A stretch of 64,000 nucleotides of DNA, taken from NCBI GenBank assembly GCA_964581115.1, contig CAZOMY010000015.1, positions 9,864 to 73,863 of the forward strand. The letters are read 5' to 3'. Positions 19,042 through 26,866 of this stretch are shown piece after piece. The position numbers and the translations under genes were made by a program. The notes below the pieces were generated by a model that saw only the letters and a program-made list of their open reading frames with translations, was not told where the DNA came from and ran no database searches. Position 1 is the first letter of the stretch. Each line of letters begins with the position of its first letter. This DNA is from 2-02-FULL-55-14 sp964581115. Its GTDB lineage: Bacteria; Bacteroidota; Ignavibacteria; UBA10030.

Positions 19042-19362
19042 ATGTCCGACTCCTCGCCGCTTGCCGTCATGCGCCCATGGATCGCCGAATTCGACCTTCC
19101 GGAGATCACAACGGAATTTGCAGCGCTCATCCCGGAACAACGTGCGGCCGTTGGCCTGCTCATGAGCTCCGGCACCATCACGTCGTACACGCTCTCGGCT
19201 GACCGTTCGCGGCTGTGGGTCACGCTCGTCGCGCCGTCCCAAGAGGCGGCCACGGCGGTCCTGAGGAAGTTCCCGATCCTCCCATACACGCGTTGGCGCA
19301 TCACCGAAGCGATGTTCAGCGAAGTGACCCAGGTCAGCATTCCTCGGATGTCCCTTAACTGA
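19042..19362 (+). CDS. Muconolactone isomerase-like dimeric alpha/beta-barrel protein
   Basis: A 106-residue soluble protein. Its length, order of elements and the FPILPYTRWRITE segment (about 77-89) resemble muconolactone delta-isomerase and related ferredoxin-like dimeric barrels. No catalytic residue can be assigned with certainty, so the enzyme activity is open. Its place between a MarR regulator and a ring-cleaving dioxygenase supports a role in aromatic or quinone handling. The ATG directly follows a heptamer array. Confidence 0.6.
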   Translation: MSDSSPLAVMRPWIAEFDLPEITTEFAALIPEQRAAVGLLMSSGTITSYTLSADRSRLWVTLVAPSQEAATAVLRKFPILPYTRWRITEAMFSEVTQVSIPRMSLN

Positions 19363-19404
19363 GAAGCAGTCTCGGGACGAAGTCCTTCGACGGTGTCACG
19401 CGAT

Positions 19405-19439
19405 ATTCCGCAATCAACAATTCGCAATTCGCAATCTCC
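19405..19439. repeat. AATTCGC heptamer array abutting a start codon
   Basis: Units ATTCCGC, AATCAAC, AATTCGC, AATTCGC, AATCTCC run straight into the ATG at 19440. The array leaves no room for a normal ribosome-binding site. Confidence 0.8.
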
Positions 19440-20369
19440 ATGGTTCTCTCAGGAATTCATCATATCACCGTCCTCGCTTCGGACCCGAAACGCAACGCGG
19501 CGTTCTATACTGATGTGCTCGGACTCCGGATGGTCAAGCGCACCGTCAACTTCGATGCGCCTGATGTCTATCATCTGTATTACGCCGATGCGCAGGGAAC
19601 TCCCGGCACGCTCATGACCGTCTTTCCGTTTCCGCAAGCAGCCCGAGGCAAGCGCGGAGCCGGTGAGGTCAGCGCGGTCGCCTGGCATGTGCCCGTATCG
19701 AGCCGCGACTACTGGATCCGCCGTCTCTCGGAGAAGGGGTTCGACTTCTCCGGTCCGGTGAAGCGATTCGGAGCCGAGGTCATCGCATTTCTCGACCCGG
19801 ATGGCTTGAAACTCGAACTCGTCTTCTCGAACGATCCTCCGCAGGTCATGACATGGGAGCAAAGCACGGTGCCGCCGGAGCATCAGTTGCGGACCTTCCA
19901 TGGCGTGACGTTCTCATGGCAGCAGGCGGATCCCAGCTTGGCATTGTTGTCCAACATCATGGGTGCCCGATCGGTCGGGGCAGAGGGCGTCCGCCATCGC
20001 TACGCGATCGGTGAAGGGACGGAAGCGGCAATGATTGACCTGATCGCCGATGGGAAACTTCCATGGGCCCGGCAGTCAGCAGGCTCGGTACACCATATCG
20101 CATGGCGCGTAAAGACCGATGAGGAGCATGAGGTATGGCGGGAGCGATTGCTAGCCGCCGACGTACGCGTGACGCAGATCGTGGACCGCAAGTACTTCCA
20201 CAGCATCTACTTCCGCGAGCCCGGTGGGATCCTGTATGAGATCGCGACCGATCCTCCGGGCTTGAACGTGGACGAAGACTGGTCCGAACTCGGATTGAAA
20301 CTCCAATTGCCGCCTTGGTATGAGTCGGATCGGAAGAAGATCGAGGCAGTGTTGCCGTTACTGGACTGA
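19440..20369 (+). CDS. Ring-cleaving dioxygenase, VOC family (MhqO/MhqA-like)
   Basis: A 309-residue protein with two glyoxalase/extradiol (VOC) modules. Likely metal ligands are His8 (GIHHITV), His219 (SVHHIAWRV) and Glu267 (ILYEIATDPPG), the pattern of Fe2+- or Mn2+-dependent ring-cleaving dioxygenases. Relatives called MhqO/MhqA are induced by methylhydroquinone and catechol and are thought to cleave hydroquinone-type rings. It lies downstream of the MarR gene and upstream of an MhqD-like esterase. The heptamer array abuts its ATG. Confidence 0.88.
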   Translation: MVLSGIHHITVLASDPKRNAAFYTDVLGLRMVKRTVNFDAPDVYHLYYADAQGTPGTLMTVFPFPQAARGKRGAGEVSAVAWHVPVSSRDYWIRRLSEKGFDFSGPVKRFGAEVIAFLDPDGLKLELVFSNDPPQVMTWEQSTVPPEHQLRTFHGVTFSWQQADPSLALLSNIMGARSVGAEGVRHRYAIGEGTEAAMIDLIADGKLPWARQSAGSVHHIAWRVKTDEEHEVWRERLLAADVRVTQIVDRKYFHSIYFREPGGILYEIATDPPGLNVDEDWSELGLKLQLPPWYESDRKKIEAVLPLLD

Positions 20370-20389
20370 CCTCATGAAGCACAAGAGTC

Positions 20390-20480
20390 GTAGCCACAAA
20401 GAACACGGAGAACACAAAGGAATCAGTGTGGGCAACACGATCAACATCTACTCTGTGGTCTTTGTCTTCTTTGTGGCCAA
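20390..20480. repeat. Inverted pair of CACAAAGAA-type nonamer arrays
   Basis: Left arm CCACAAAGAACACGGAGAAC; right arm CTTTGTCTTCTTTGTGGC. They are imperfect inverses about 50 nt apart, able to form a hairpin between the dioxygenase stop and the esterase ATG (20508). Confidence 0.75.
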
Positions 20481-20507
20481 GTTCCTTCTCCCGACTGGCT
20501 GACGACC

Positions 20508-21188
20508 ATGCCCCAGCACCTCCATCAAAGCGATTCCTGGCTCTCGGTTGCGGGAGGAATGCCTCCGCATGCAGGACAGCCGGTGCTTACGTCGGGACCA
20601 GCAATCTCCGAAGCCCGAGCCCTTGGGATCCTACTTCACGGTCGGGGCGCCAGCGCCGATGACATCCTCGGACTCGGCCGTGAGTTTGGCCGACAGGACA
20701 TTCTTTGGGTCGCTCCTCAGGCGGCCGGAAACGCTTGGTATCCGTTCAGCTTTCTATCGCCACTTCAAGTGAACGAGCCAGGACTTAGCTCGTCACTCAG
20801 CGTAGTCGATGGGATCGTTCGTGAAGCAACTCGAAGCGGCATTCCGTCGGACCGCATCGTTCTAATGGGATTTTCCCAGGGGGCGTGTCTGGCGCTCGAG
20901 TTTGCGGGGAGGCACGCACGCCGTTACGGAGCGGTCGTGGGATTCAGCGGCGGGTTGATCGGTCCAGACGGAACGACCCGCGACTACGCCGGTTCCTTGG
21001 CGGGAACGCCCGTCTTCTTGGGATGCAGCGACTGCGATCCTCATATTCCCGCAGCACGAGTGATGGAATCGGCCGGCGTGTTCGAACGCATGGGCGCCGA
21101 CGTTCATCTGCAACTTTACAAGAACATGCCACACACGATCAGTAATGACGAGGTCGATAGAGTAGGCGCCCTGCTGCGTGGGGTCTGA
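20508..21188 (+). CDS. Phospholipase/carboxylesterase family alpha/beta hydrolase (MhqD-like)
   Basis: A 226-residue cytosolic serine hydrolase. The oxyanion region is LLHGRGASADD (about 42-52). The triad is Ser123 (GFSQG), Asp177 (SDCDPHIP; Asp175 is adjacent) and His209 (MPHTI). It belongs to the short carboxylesterase family that includes MhqD, usually encoded beside MhqO-type dioxygenases. Its exact substrate is unknown; hydrolysis of thioester or ester products of quinone detoxification has been proposed for the family. Confidence 0.9.
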   Translation: MPQHLHQSDSWLSVAGGMPPHAGQPVLTSGPAISEARALGILLHGRGASADDILGLGREFGRQDILWVAPQAAGNAWYPFSFLSPLQVNEPGLSSSLSVVDGIVREATRSGIPSDRIVLMGFSQGACLALEFAGRHARRYGAVVGFSGGLIGPDGTTRDYAGSLAGTPVFLGCSDCDPHIPAARVMESAGVFERMGADVHLQLYKNMPHTISNDEVDRVGALLRGV

Positions 21189-21384
21189 TGGTCACAACCA
21201 TCGCCCATGATGCACTTCTATCCGTGAGAGCGGTAGCCGTCGACCATTGCACGGGCATCTCCATCTGCAACAAGCGAGTGTAACGCTACGCCGAGGGAAT
21301 TTTGACGGGGCTAGGAGCGTTCCTCAGATCGATACCATCGATCGAAGGTCGACTGATCGGTGGCATCAGCTCTCCCTCAGAACG

Positions 21385-21430
21385 TCAATACTTCACTACT
21401 CCATCACTATTCTTTCAAACTCCATTCAAA
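21385..21430. repeat. Degenerate ACTTCAC/ACTCCAT heptamers upstream of yceI
   Basis: Five or so weak 7-nt units (ACTTCAC, TACTCCA, TCACTAT...). They are inverse-related to the GTATGAA/GTGATGG array at 63922-63970 and end 10 nt before the YceI ATG. Confidence 0.5.
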
Positions 21431-21439
21431 GGGTCCTGC

Positions 21440-22018
21440 ATGAACCGTCTTCTTCTTTCCCTTTTCCTCGCACTCGGGATCTCTGTCGCGTCCTTCGCAC
21501 AGAACGCCTGGACGCTCGACAAGTCCCATAGCGGCATCAAGTTCTCCGTGCGCCACATGGTCATCTCCGATGTCGAAGGCTCGTTCAGAGACTACGACGT
21601 GACGTTCAAGTCCGACAAAGAGGATTTCACCGACGCCGTCATCGAGGCCACGATCCAGACCGCCTCGATCGACACGGATAACGAGCGTCGCGACGGACAC
21701 CTCAAGAGCGACGACTTCTTCAACGCTGAGAAATACCCCACGATCACGTTCAAGAGTACGAGATTCGAGAAGACCAGCCCGATGACGTACAAGATCCACG
21801 GCGACCTGACGATCCGCGACGTCACCAAGCCGGTGACGTTTGATGCGGTCCTCGGCGGAACACAAAAGACGCAACGGGGAGCGGTGTCTGGATGGAAAGC
21901 GACATTGACGATCAACCGCTTCGACTACAATCTGAAGTGGGACCGCGCCATTGAGACCGGCGGTCTCGTCGTCGGTCCGGACGTCACGATCACGGTGAAC
22001 GCGCAAGTACGGAAGTAA
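21440..22018 (+). CDS. YceI-family periplasmic lipid-binding protein
   Basis: A 192-residue secreted protein. The signal peptide is residues 1-20 (cleavage at ASFAQ). The YceI lipocalin-like barrel shows WTLDKSHSGIKFSVRHM near the start, RDGHLKSDDFFNAEKYPTITFKST in the middle and DRAIETGGLVVGPDVTITV at the end. Members bind polyisoprenoid chains such as quinone-like lipids in the periplasm. Co-occurrence with the MarR/dioxygenase/esterase genes suggests quinone handling. The ATG at 21440 is chosen because it starts a clean signal peptide; the upstream frame is repeat. Confidence 0.95.
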   Translation: MNRLLLSLFLALGISVASFAQNAWTLDKSHSGIKFSVRHMVISDVEGSFRDYDVTFKSDKEDFTDAVIEATIQTASIDTDNERRDGHLKSDDFFNAEKYPTITFKSTRFEKTSPMTYKIHGDLTIRDVTKPVTFDAVLGGTQKTQRGAVSGWKATLTINRFDYNLKWDRAIETGGLVVGPDVTITVNAQVRK

Positions 22019-22098
22019 GAAGAGGGGAACAGGGAGACAGGAAGATGTAAGGCTCCTCAGTTGTCATCATACCTTTCGAGCACGACCGTGGAATGACC

Positions 22099-22140
22099 AA
22101 GGGCCGGAAGGCGCATACAGCGCTTTCCGGCCCTTGACGT
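22099..22140. terminator. Bidirectional terminator hairpin between yceI and CDF genes
   Basis: A 16-bp nearly perfect stem AAGGGCCGGAAGGCGC / GCGCTTTCCGGCCCTT (22099-22135) in the gap between convergent genes. The following TTGACGTTCTT is only moderately T-rich. Confidence 0.7.
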
Positions 22141-22213
22141 TCTTGACTGACATCGCAGAACCTCCTTCAGGTCGAACCCCTCTTCTCCTTCACGCTTCCA
22201 CGCCCTTCAATCG

Positions 22214-23149
22214 TCATTCCTTTGAGTCTTTGAGGGCCCGGTGAGTCCTGTCATGACCGTCCAGCGGCTCGAGATGTGTCGTGACCGTGACGGAAATGGG
22301 GAAGGAAGCCTTGATGGCCGCCTCGATCTCGGTCGCCTTCCAGTGTGCGTCGTCGATGTTCGTCGCGTTCGGGAACAGCAGATGAAAGTCCACCCAAAGC
22401 GACGTGCCGCTGTTTCGATGGCGAAGCTCATGATACCGCAGGCCCCGAAGGGCTGTTTCTCTCTCGAGGATCTCGACCAGAGCTGAGTGCGTTGTCTTGT
22501 CTCCTTCATCCATCAGACCGGCGACCGACTGTCGGATAAGCTTGCCTCCGGACCAAAGAATGTTCACAGCGACGAGCATGGCCAGGATCGGGTCAAACGG
22601 CAGCCAGCCGGTGATCATGACGAGGATCAGGCCGACGATAACGCCGAGGCTAGTATAGGAATCGGTCAACACATGCTTGCCGTTGGCGACAAGGATTAAT
22701 GAATTGTGCCGCTTTCCCTGCCAGACGAGATATGCGCCCAAGCCCGCATTAACGAGTGCGGCTCCAGCGACGACGTACGTGCCGATGTCGAGATTCTCGA
22801 TCTGCAGTCCGTAGATCCACTTCTGAATGGACTCGTAGATGATGTAGAAGGCAGCGAAAACAATCATGGCTCCTTCAAAGCCGGCGCTGAAGAAGGAGAT
22901 CCTATCGTGCCCGTACGGATGCGACGGATCGGCCGGCTTGAAGCTCAACCACAGACTGAAGGCCGCGAACGCGACAGCCAGAACATGAACAACTGACTCG
23001 GCGGCGTCGGAGAGAATGGCCGCCGAACCGGTGATGAGGTAGGCGTACATCTTGCCGGCCAGCATGAAGAACCCCACGACCAGCGAGAGCGACATGGCGA
23101 ACTTCTGCTGCTGAACCGCTGCGACATTAGTAGGAAGAGGCGTATCCAT
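22214..23149 (-). CDS. Cation diffusion facilitator family transporter
   Basis: A 311-residue inner-membrane divalent-cation/H+ antiporter. It has six hydrophobic segments within residues about 15-205, the TM2 motif LSDAAESVVH (about 47-56), the HPYGHDRI loop (about 77-84) and the TM5 motif HVLTDSYTSLG (about 152-162), which supplies His/Asp metal ligands. The C-terminal cytosolic ferredoxin-like domain has His-rich dimer-interface positions (YHELRHRNSG). Zn2+, Fe2+ or Mn2+ are typical substrates; the ion is not decidable. A heptamer array precedes its ATG. Confidence 0.93.
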   Translation of the reverse strand: MDTPLPTNVAAVQQQKFAMSLSLVVGFFMLAGKMYAYLITGSAAILSDAAESVVHVLAVAFAAFSLWLSFKPADPSHPYGHDRISFFSAGFEGAMIVFAAFYIIYESIQKWIYGLQIENLDIGTYVVAGAALVNAGLGAYLVWQGKRHNSLILVANGKHVLTDSYTSLGVIVGLILVMITGWLPFDPILAMLVAVNILWSGGKLIRQSVAGLMDEGDKTTHSALVEILERETALRGLRYHELRHRNSGTSLWVDFHLLFPNATNIDDAHWKATEIEAAIKASFPISVTVTTHLEPLDGHDRTHRALKDSKE

Positions 23150-23153
23150 CGAT

Positions 23154-23183
23154 AATCCGAAATCTCAAATCCGCAATCCGACG
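23154..23183. repeat. AATCCGA heptamer array before the CDF start
   Basis: Units AATCCGA, AATCTCA, AATCCGC, AATCCGA fill the 44-bp junction between the acyltransferase stop (23194) and the CDF ATG (23149). Confidence 0.8.
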
Positions 23184-23193
23184 TACTTCACGA

Positions 23194-24471
23194 TCACACC
23201 TTGATGATCCAGTTCCTCTTGTACATCACCCAGGCAATAGCGAACAGGAACAACATGAACGCGATCGAATGAGCGAACGAGGCCATGTACGGGTCGGCGA
23301 ACAGCGCTTGGAAGACGGCGGGATAGTACCAACCTTTGAACGACGTCTCAAACCCGAACAACTTCATCCCAAAAAGCCGCCCGAAGATACCCGAGAGTAC
23401 AAACATCGTGATCGCGTTCTGGCCGTAGATCTCGAAGAACTTCGAACCTTTGCGCCATCCCTGCACATCGAGCGCCCAGTAGCAACATGCAAAGACCACC
23501 AGTGCCAGTCCGGCCATGAACACGGCATACGTGCTGCTCCACATCGGTTTGTTGATCGGCAACCAGTTGTCCATAATGAGCCCGGCCAGGATCAGGAGAT
23601 TGCCGGCAAAGAACATCCATGAGGTCTTCTCCTCGCGCGTCCGCTGGCTGCGGAGGAAGAGGCCCGTGAACGCCCCGAACATGAGCGTCGCAATGGCCGG
23701 AATGGTGCTGAAGATCCCCTCCGGGTCAAAGCCTTTCACCGGAGCGCCCTGCCACGTGTGTCCGGCCAACAGGTTCGAGTCGATGTACCACGCAAGATTT
23801 CCCGGCGCCTCCCATACACCCGCTCCATAGCCCGGCACCGGTATGAATGCGATGGCCAGCCAATAGCCGACGAGCAGCACGATCGTGATCACCATCTGAA
23901 CGAGCGTGGAGGTGTAGAGCATCAGCATTCCGCCGATGAGATAGCAAACCGCGATACGCTGAAGCACCCCAGGGATCCGTATGGTGTTGAGGCCGCCCGT
24001 CTGGAGCAGGTTGGGGGCAATGATCGGCACGATCGCTAAAAAGAGGCCGATGCCGGCATAGACCCAGACCATCGTGCGGGCTGGCGGAATGGCGATCCAT
24101 TTCCGGATCTGAAGCAACGTGTAGACGATCGCAGCGACCCAAATGAAGAACAGACTCAGATGAGGAACACCCGCAAGGAAAAGACCGAGAAAGAAGATGA
24201 CGCCGGCGCGCCATACGATGTGACCGGCCAATTCGCGCGGCGTTGCTCCTTTCTCAATGCGCTTGCCGAACGAAAGCATCATCGCCACGCCGACGATCCA
24301 GAGAAAGAAGGGAAAGACCGTGTCGGTGTAGGTCCATCCGTCCCACGCCTTGTGCTTCCACGGTGCGTAGATATGTCCCCAGTCTCCTGGATTGTTGACC
24401 AGCATCATGCCGGCGATCGTGGCGCCGCGGAAGACGTCGAGAGAGAGAAGACGACCGGAGGAGGTGCTCAT
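23194..24471 (-). CDS. Heparan-alpha-glucosaminide N-acetyltransferase-like membrane acyltransferase (COG4299/DUF5009)
   Basis: A 425-residue polytopic protein with about ten hydrophobic segments. The N-terminal LLSLDVFRGATIAGMMLVNNPGDWGHIYAPWKH with the catalytic-type histidines is the signature of the HGSNAT/NagX group, which transfers acetyl groups across a membrane to amino sugars. Its role in bacteria is probably cell-envelope or amino-sugar acetylation. The ATG at 24471 has GGAGGCTCC just before it. A 31-codon ORF with a single TM segment lies 28 nt upstream on the same strand. Confidence 0.88.
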   Translation of the reverse strand: MSTSSGRLLSLDVFRGATIAGMMLVNNPGDWGHIYAPWKHKAWDGWTYTDTVFPFFLWIVGVAMMLSFGKRIEKGATPRELAGHIVWRAGVIFFLGLFLAGVPHLSLFFIWVAAIVYTLLQIRKWIAIPPARTMVWVYAGIGLFLAIVPIIAPNLLQTGGLNTIRIPGVLQRIAVCYLIGGMLMLYTSTLVQMVITIVLLVGYWLAIAFIPVPGYGAGVWEAPGNLAWYIDSNLLAGHTWQGAPVKGFDPEGIFSTIPAIATLMFGAFTGLFLRSQRTREEKTSWMFFAGNLLILAGLIMDNWLPINKPMWSSTYAVFMAGLALVVFACCYWALDVQGWRKGSKFFEIYGQNAITMFVLSGIFGRLFGMKLFGFETSFKGWYYPAVFQALFADPYMASFAHSIAFMLFLFAIAWVMYKRNWIIKV

Positions 24472-24499
24472 GGAGCCTCCATGGGGAGAGAGTAAATGG

Positions 24500-24595
24500 C
24501 TACCAAGCGGTGCCAGAGCGCAGGAAGACAACGACGAACCAGCCGAGGAGGAGGACGATAGCGATACCGATGCGGTATTTCTGATTCTCAGTCAT
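24500..24595 (-). CDS. Possible 31-residue single-TM microprotein
   Basis: A short ORF with the sequence MTENQKYRIG followed by a strongly hydrophobic run (IAIVLLLGWFVVVFL) and RSGTAW. It has the form of a one-helix membrane peptide with a charged N-tail and a basic residue after the helix. It stands just before the acyltransferase gene on the same strand. No clear Shine-Dalgarno is seen. It could be a real small subunit or a chance ORF. Confidence 0.45.
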   Translation of the reverse strand: MTENQKYRIGIAIVLLLGWFVVVFLRSGTAW

Positions 24596-24620
24596 GCGGG
24601 TTCGCGGGTGCGGAAAGAAT

Positions 24621-24746
24621 GGAACACAAAAAGCACATGTTTGGTACAGAATGCATAAGAGAAAGATAGACACAAATTAATGGAACGGCAAAATCCCTCT
24701 TTCTACCTCTTTGTGCTCTCTGCGTTCTTTGTGGCTATATTCTTCT
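24621..24746. repeat. Inverted CACAAA / CTTTGTG nonamer arrays upstream of yjbQ
   Basis: The left side has GAACACAAAAAGCACA and GATAGACACAAA. The right side has CTCTTTGTG, CTCTCTGCG, TTCTTTGTG in 9-nt steps. Same family as 20390-20480. It ends about 30 nt before the ATG at 24776. Confidence 0.65.
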
Positions 24747-24775
24747 GATCACGCACCGATAAGCCGGGAGGCCCT

Positions 24776-25192
24776 ATGGTCGTCCATCACCGCATTCATC
24801 GACAGACCCACCGCAACGGCGACATGCATGATCTGACCGCCGACGTGGCAACGTGCGTTCGGTCTTCAAAGATCGCGAACGGCACCGTGACCGTCTTCGT
24901 CATCGGCAGTACCGCGGCGATCGGCACGATCGAATTCGAGCCGGGTCTGCAACGCGACCTGCCTGAAGTACTCAATCGCCTCATGCCTGCCAGCCGAGCC
25001 TACGGTCACGAACAGGCCTGGCACGACGGCAACGGACATTCGCACCTGCAAGCCACGATGCTCGGACCTTCCATCACCGTCCCTGTCGAGAACGGCGCGC
25101 CAGTCCTTGGCACCTGGCAGCAGATCTTTCTGCTCGAATGTGACGTGCGTGAGAGAAGGAGGGAAGTGATGGTGACGGTGAGCGGCGAATGA
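24776..25192 (+). CDS. YjbQ family protein (UPF0047, secondary thiamine-phosphate synthase-type)
   Basis: A 138-residue protein, normal length for the family. The diagnostic segments are HEQAWHDGNGHSHLQATMLGPS (about 80-101) and GTWQQIFLLECD (about 114-125). Conserved histidines form the presumed active site. Some members show weak thiamine-phosphate synthase activity, but the main role is unknown. It is an isolated plus-strand gene between minus-strand transporters. Confidence 0.93.
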   Translation: MVVHHRIHRQTHRNGDMHDLTADVATCVRSSKIANGTVTVFVIGSTAAIGTIEFEPGLQRDLPEVLNRLMPASRAYGHEQAWHDGNGHSHLQATMLGPSITVPVENGAPVLGTWQQIFLLECDVRERRREVMVTVSGE

Positions 25193-25255
25193 GAGGTGTT
25201 GGATGATGGAGGTGGTCAGGTGTCAACTCCCGACGACCCTCGTCCATCCACGAGA

Positions 25256-25429
25256 TCATTGCCCAAGATACTTCCGCAACGTCTGGCGTATGCGCAGAAC
25301 GTCCTCGAATTCCATGGGATAGACAGGAAGTTGACCCAGGTCCCGTCCGTCGAGGAGAGAGGATAAAGAGAAAAGGAAGTTGGAAGGAGTCGACGATACA
25401 TGAATGCCGCTTCCTAGGAGGACTGCCAT
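25256..25429 (-). CDS. Possible 57-residue hypothetical protein
   Basis: An ORF missed by a 60-codon cutoff. The N-terminal half is Ser/Leu-rich and weakly hydrophobic (MAVLLGSGIH, SNFLFSLSSLL). The C-terminal half looks like ordinary protein (DGRDLGQLPVYPMEFEDV, LRIRQTLRKYLGQ) with normal codon use. A heptamer array sits directly before the ATG, as at other genes here. The family is unknown; MEFEDVLRIRQTLRKY recalls nitroreductase N-termini, so a gene remnant is the alternative. Beyond this ORF 25193-25481 holds only the array. Confidence 0.45.
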   Translation of the reverse strand: MAVLLGSGIHVSSTPSNFLFSLSSLLDGRDLGQLPVYPMEFEDVLRIRQTLRKYLGQ

Positions 25430-25432
25430 CCC

Positions 25433-25476
25433 ACGAATCCTACCCCCATCCCCGATCCTTCATCCTCCATCCTGCT
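25433..25476. repeat. CATCCTC heptamer array
   Basis: Units CATCCCC, GATCCTT, CATCCTC, CATCCTG (inverse GGATGGA type). They lie between the permease stop (25482) and the small ORF start (25429). Confidence 0.7.
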
Positions 25477-25481
25477 TTGCC

Positions 25482-26723
25482 TCACCACAGCTGGATCCAC
25501 CCCCAATACACCGCCGTCTGTGCGATCGTCAGCGGCATGCCGATCCTGGCGAATTCCCAGAATGTCACCGTCGCATGCGAGCGTCGTTCGGCACTCTGAA
25601 TGACGATGATGTTGCTCGCCGCGCCGAGGATGAACATATTCCCCGCGATCGTGCTGCCCGCCGCCAGTGCCATCAGCTCCCGTTCTCCTCCTCCTGCCGC
25701 CAGGACCAGCGGCTGGACCAGCGCAACGAGCGGAACGTTCGAGATTGCCTGGCTCAACAAGACGCTCACCCCCAGCACGCTCTCCACAGAGACCAGACGC
25801 ACATCCCACCGTCGCATCAGGTCCTGGAAGAAACCGCTGAGCCACACTGCTTCCATCAGAATGAACATTGCGGCAAAGAAGGCCAGCGTTGGCCAGTCGA
25901 TGCGCCGCAAGATCTGCCATCGCCGGCGCGAGCCGAGCAGGACCGGCAGGGCGGAGGCCAGCGCAATGACCGTCAGCGGCAACTCGAACGTCCAACCGAA
26001 TGCCACCCCGAGCACCTTCAGCGCCACCAACGCCACGATCGTCTGCAGCGACAGCCGTGAGAGCATCGCCAGCTGGTGGTCGTGGATCGGTTCCTGCGAA
26101 TGCTTCAGCTTGGCAGCGTGGAAGTCGTCAGGATAGAACCATCGGAGGAATGAAAAGGCCAGCACCAGATTGATGACGGTCGGGACGAAGAGCCACTGGA
26201 AGAACGTGACGAACGGATCGACGATGCCCCCGTGGAGAGCGATCAGGAGATTTTGTGGGTTGCCGATGGGACTCAGGACGCTCCCCGTTGTCACGGCTAT
26301 GCAGAGAGTGAGGAGAAGCACGGTCGGACGCATTTCATGCTTACGGGCTAGCAGCAGAACAACGGGCGTTCCGATGATCGCGAGCGTGTCATTCATCAGG
26401 AATGCAGACGCGAAACCCGCCCCGAACATCACTAGCAGGAGCATACCGTCACGCGTTGTGGCGCGCCGAAAGTAATGGTAGGAGAAATGCGAGAGGTAGC
26501 CGCTGGCCTCGAGCGCACGTCCGACGACGAACATCCCGAAGAGAAACAACATCACATCGGCATCGATCGAACGCAAAGACTTTACGGGTGTGATTGACCC
26601 GTAGGCAAGCACTGCCACCGCACCCCCGATCATGATCTGCCAAATCTCCAGGCGCACGTTGCCGATCTGACGGACGGCAATAAGGGCGAAGACGATGGCG
26701 AGGATAATGACGGGGAAAGGCAT
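25482..26723 (-). CDS. SLC13/ArsB-NhaD-type anion or cation permease
   Basis: A 413-residue polytopic membrane protein of the ion transporter superfamily with about 11 hydrophobic segments. Two pseudo-repeats carry the re-entrant loop motifs: SAFLMNDTLAIIGTP with SPIGNPQNLLIA in the first half, and SQAISNVPLVALVQPL with AGNMFILGAASNIIV in the second. This is the pattern of ArsB/NhaD/CitM-like carriers. The substrate (dicarboxylate, arsenite or Na+) cannot be set from sequence, and there is no ars gene nearby. A 121-bp palindromic element lies directly upstream. Confidence 0.88.
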   Translation of the reverse strand: MPFPVIILAIVFALIAVRQIGNVRLEIWQIMIGGAVAVLAYGSITPVKSLRSIDADVMLFLFGMFVVGRALEASGYLSHFSYHYFRRATTRDGMLLLVMFGAGFASAFLMNDTLAIIGTPVVLLLARKHEMRPTVLLLTLCIAVTTGSVLSPIGNPQNLLIALHGGIVDPFVTFFQWLFVPTVINLVLAFSFLRWFYPDDFHAAKLKHSQEPIHDHQLAMLSRLSLQTIVALVALKVLGVAFGWTFELPLTVIALASALPVLLGSRRRWQILRRIDWPTLAFFAAMFILMEAVWLSGFFQDLMRRWDVRLVSVESVLGVSVLLSQAISNVPLVALVQPLVLAAGGGERELMALAAGSTIAGNMFILGAASNIIVIQSAERRSHATVTFWEFARIGMPLTIAQTAVYWGWIQLW

Positions 26724-26745
26724 GGTCTGACGGAGAGCGCTGGTG

Positions 26746-26866
26746 GTAGGCAGTAGGCAGGCACGATCAGGTCCGGGGCAGGCGAAGAACTTGGGACAAA
26801 GATCGCGGGATCTTGATCGACGTTCTCCGCCTGATCGGACCCGGATGGGTCGTGCTTACTGCCTAC
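26746..26866. repeat. 121-bp near-palindromic element with terminal GTAGGCA heptamers (copy 2)
   Basis: Begins GTAGGCAGTAGGCA and ends TTACTGCCTAC, with centre AAGATC-GCGG-GATCTT. It is the inverse of the element at 1138-1258, with the same length and shared inner blocks (GGCAGGC, GACAAAGATC, GATCTTG, TCGAC). The TAG stop of the dipeptidase gene (26863-26865) is inside it. Confidence 0.85.

Noticed and set aside
25482..26723. Arsenite efflux ArsB
   Set aside because: The fold family matches, but there is no arsR, arsC or arsA nearby and no arsenite-specific motif could be recognised, so only a general permease call is made.
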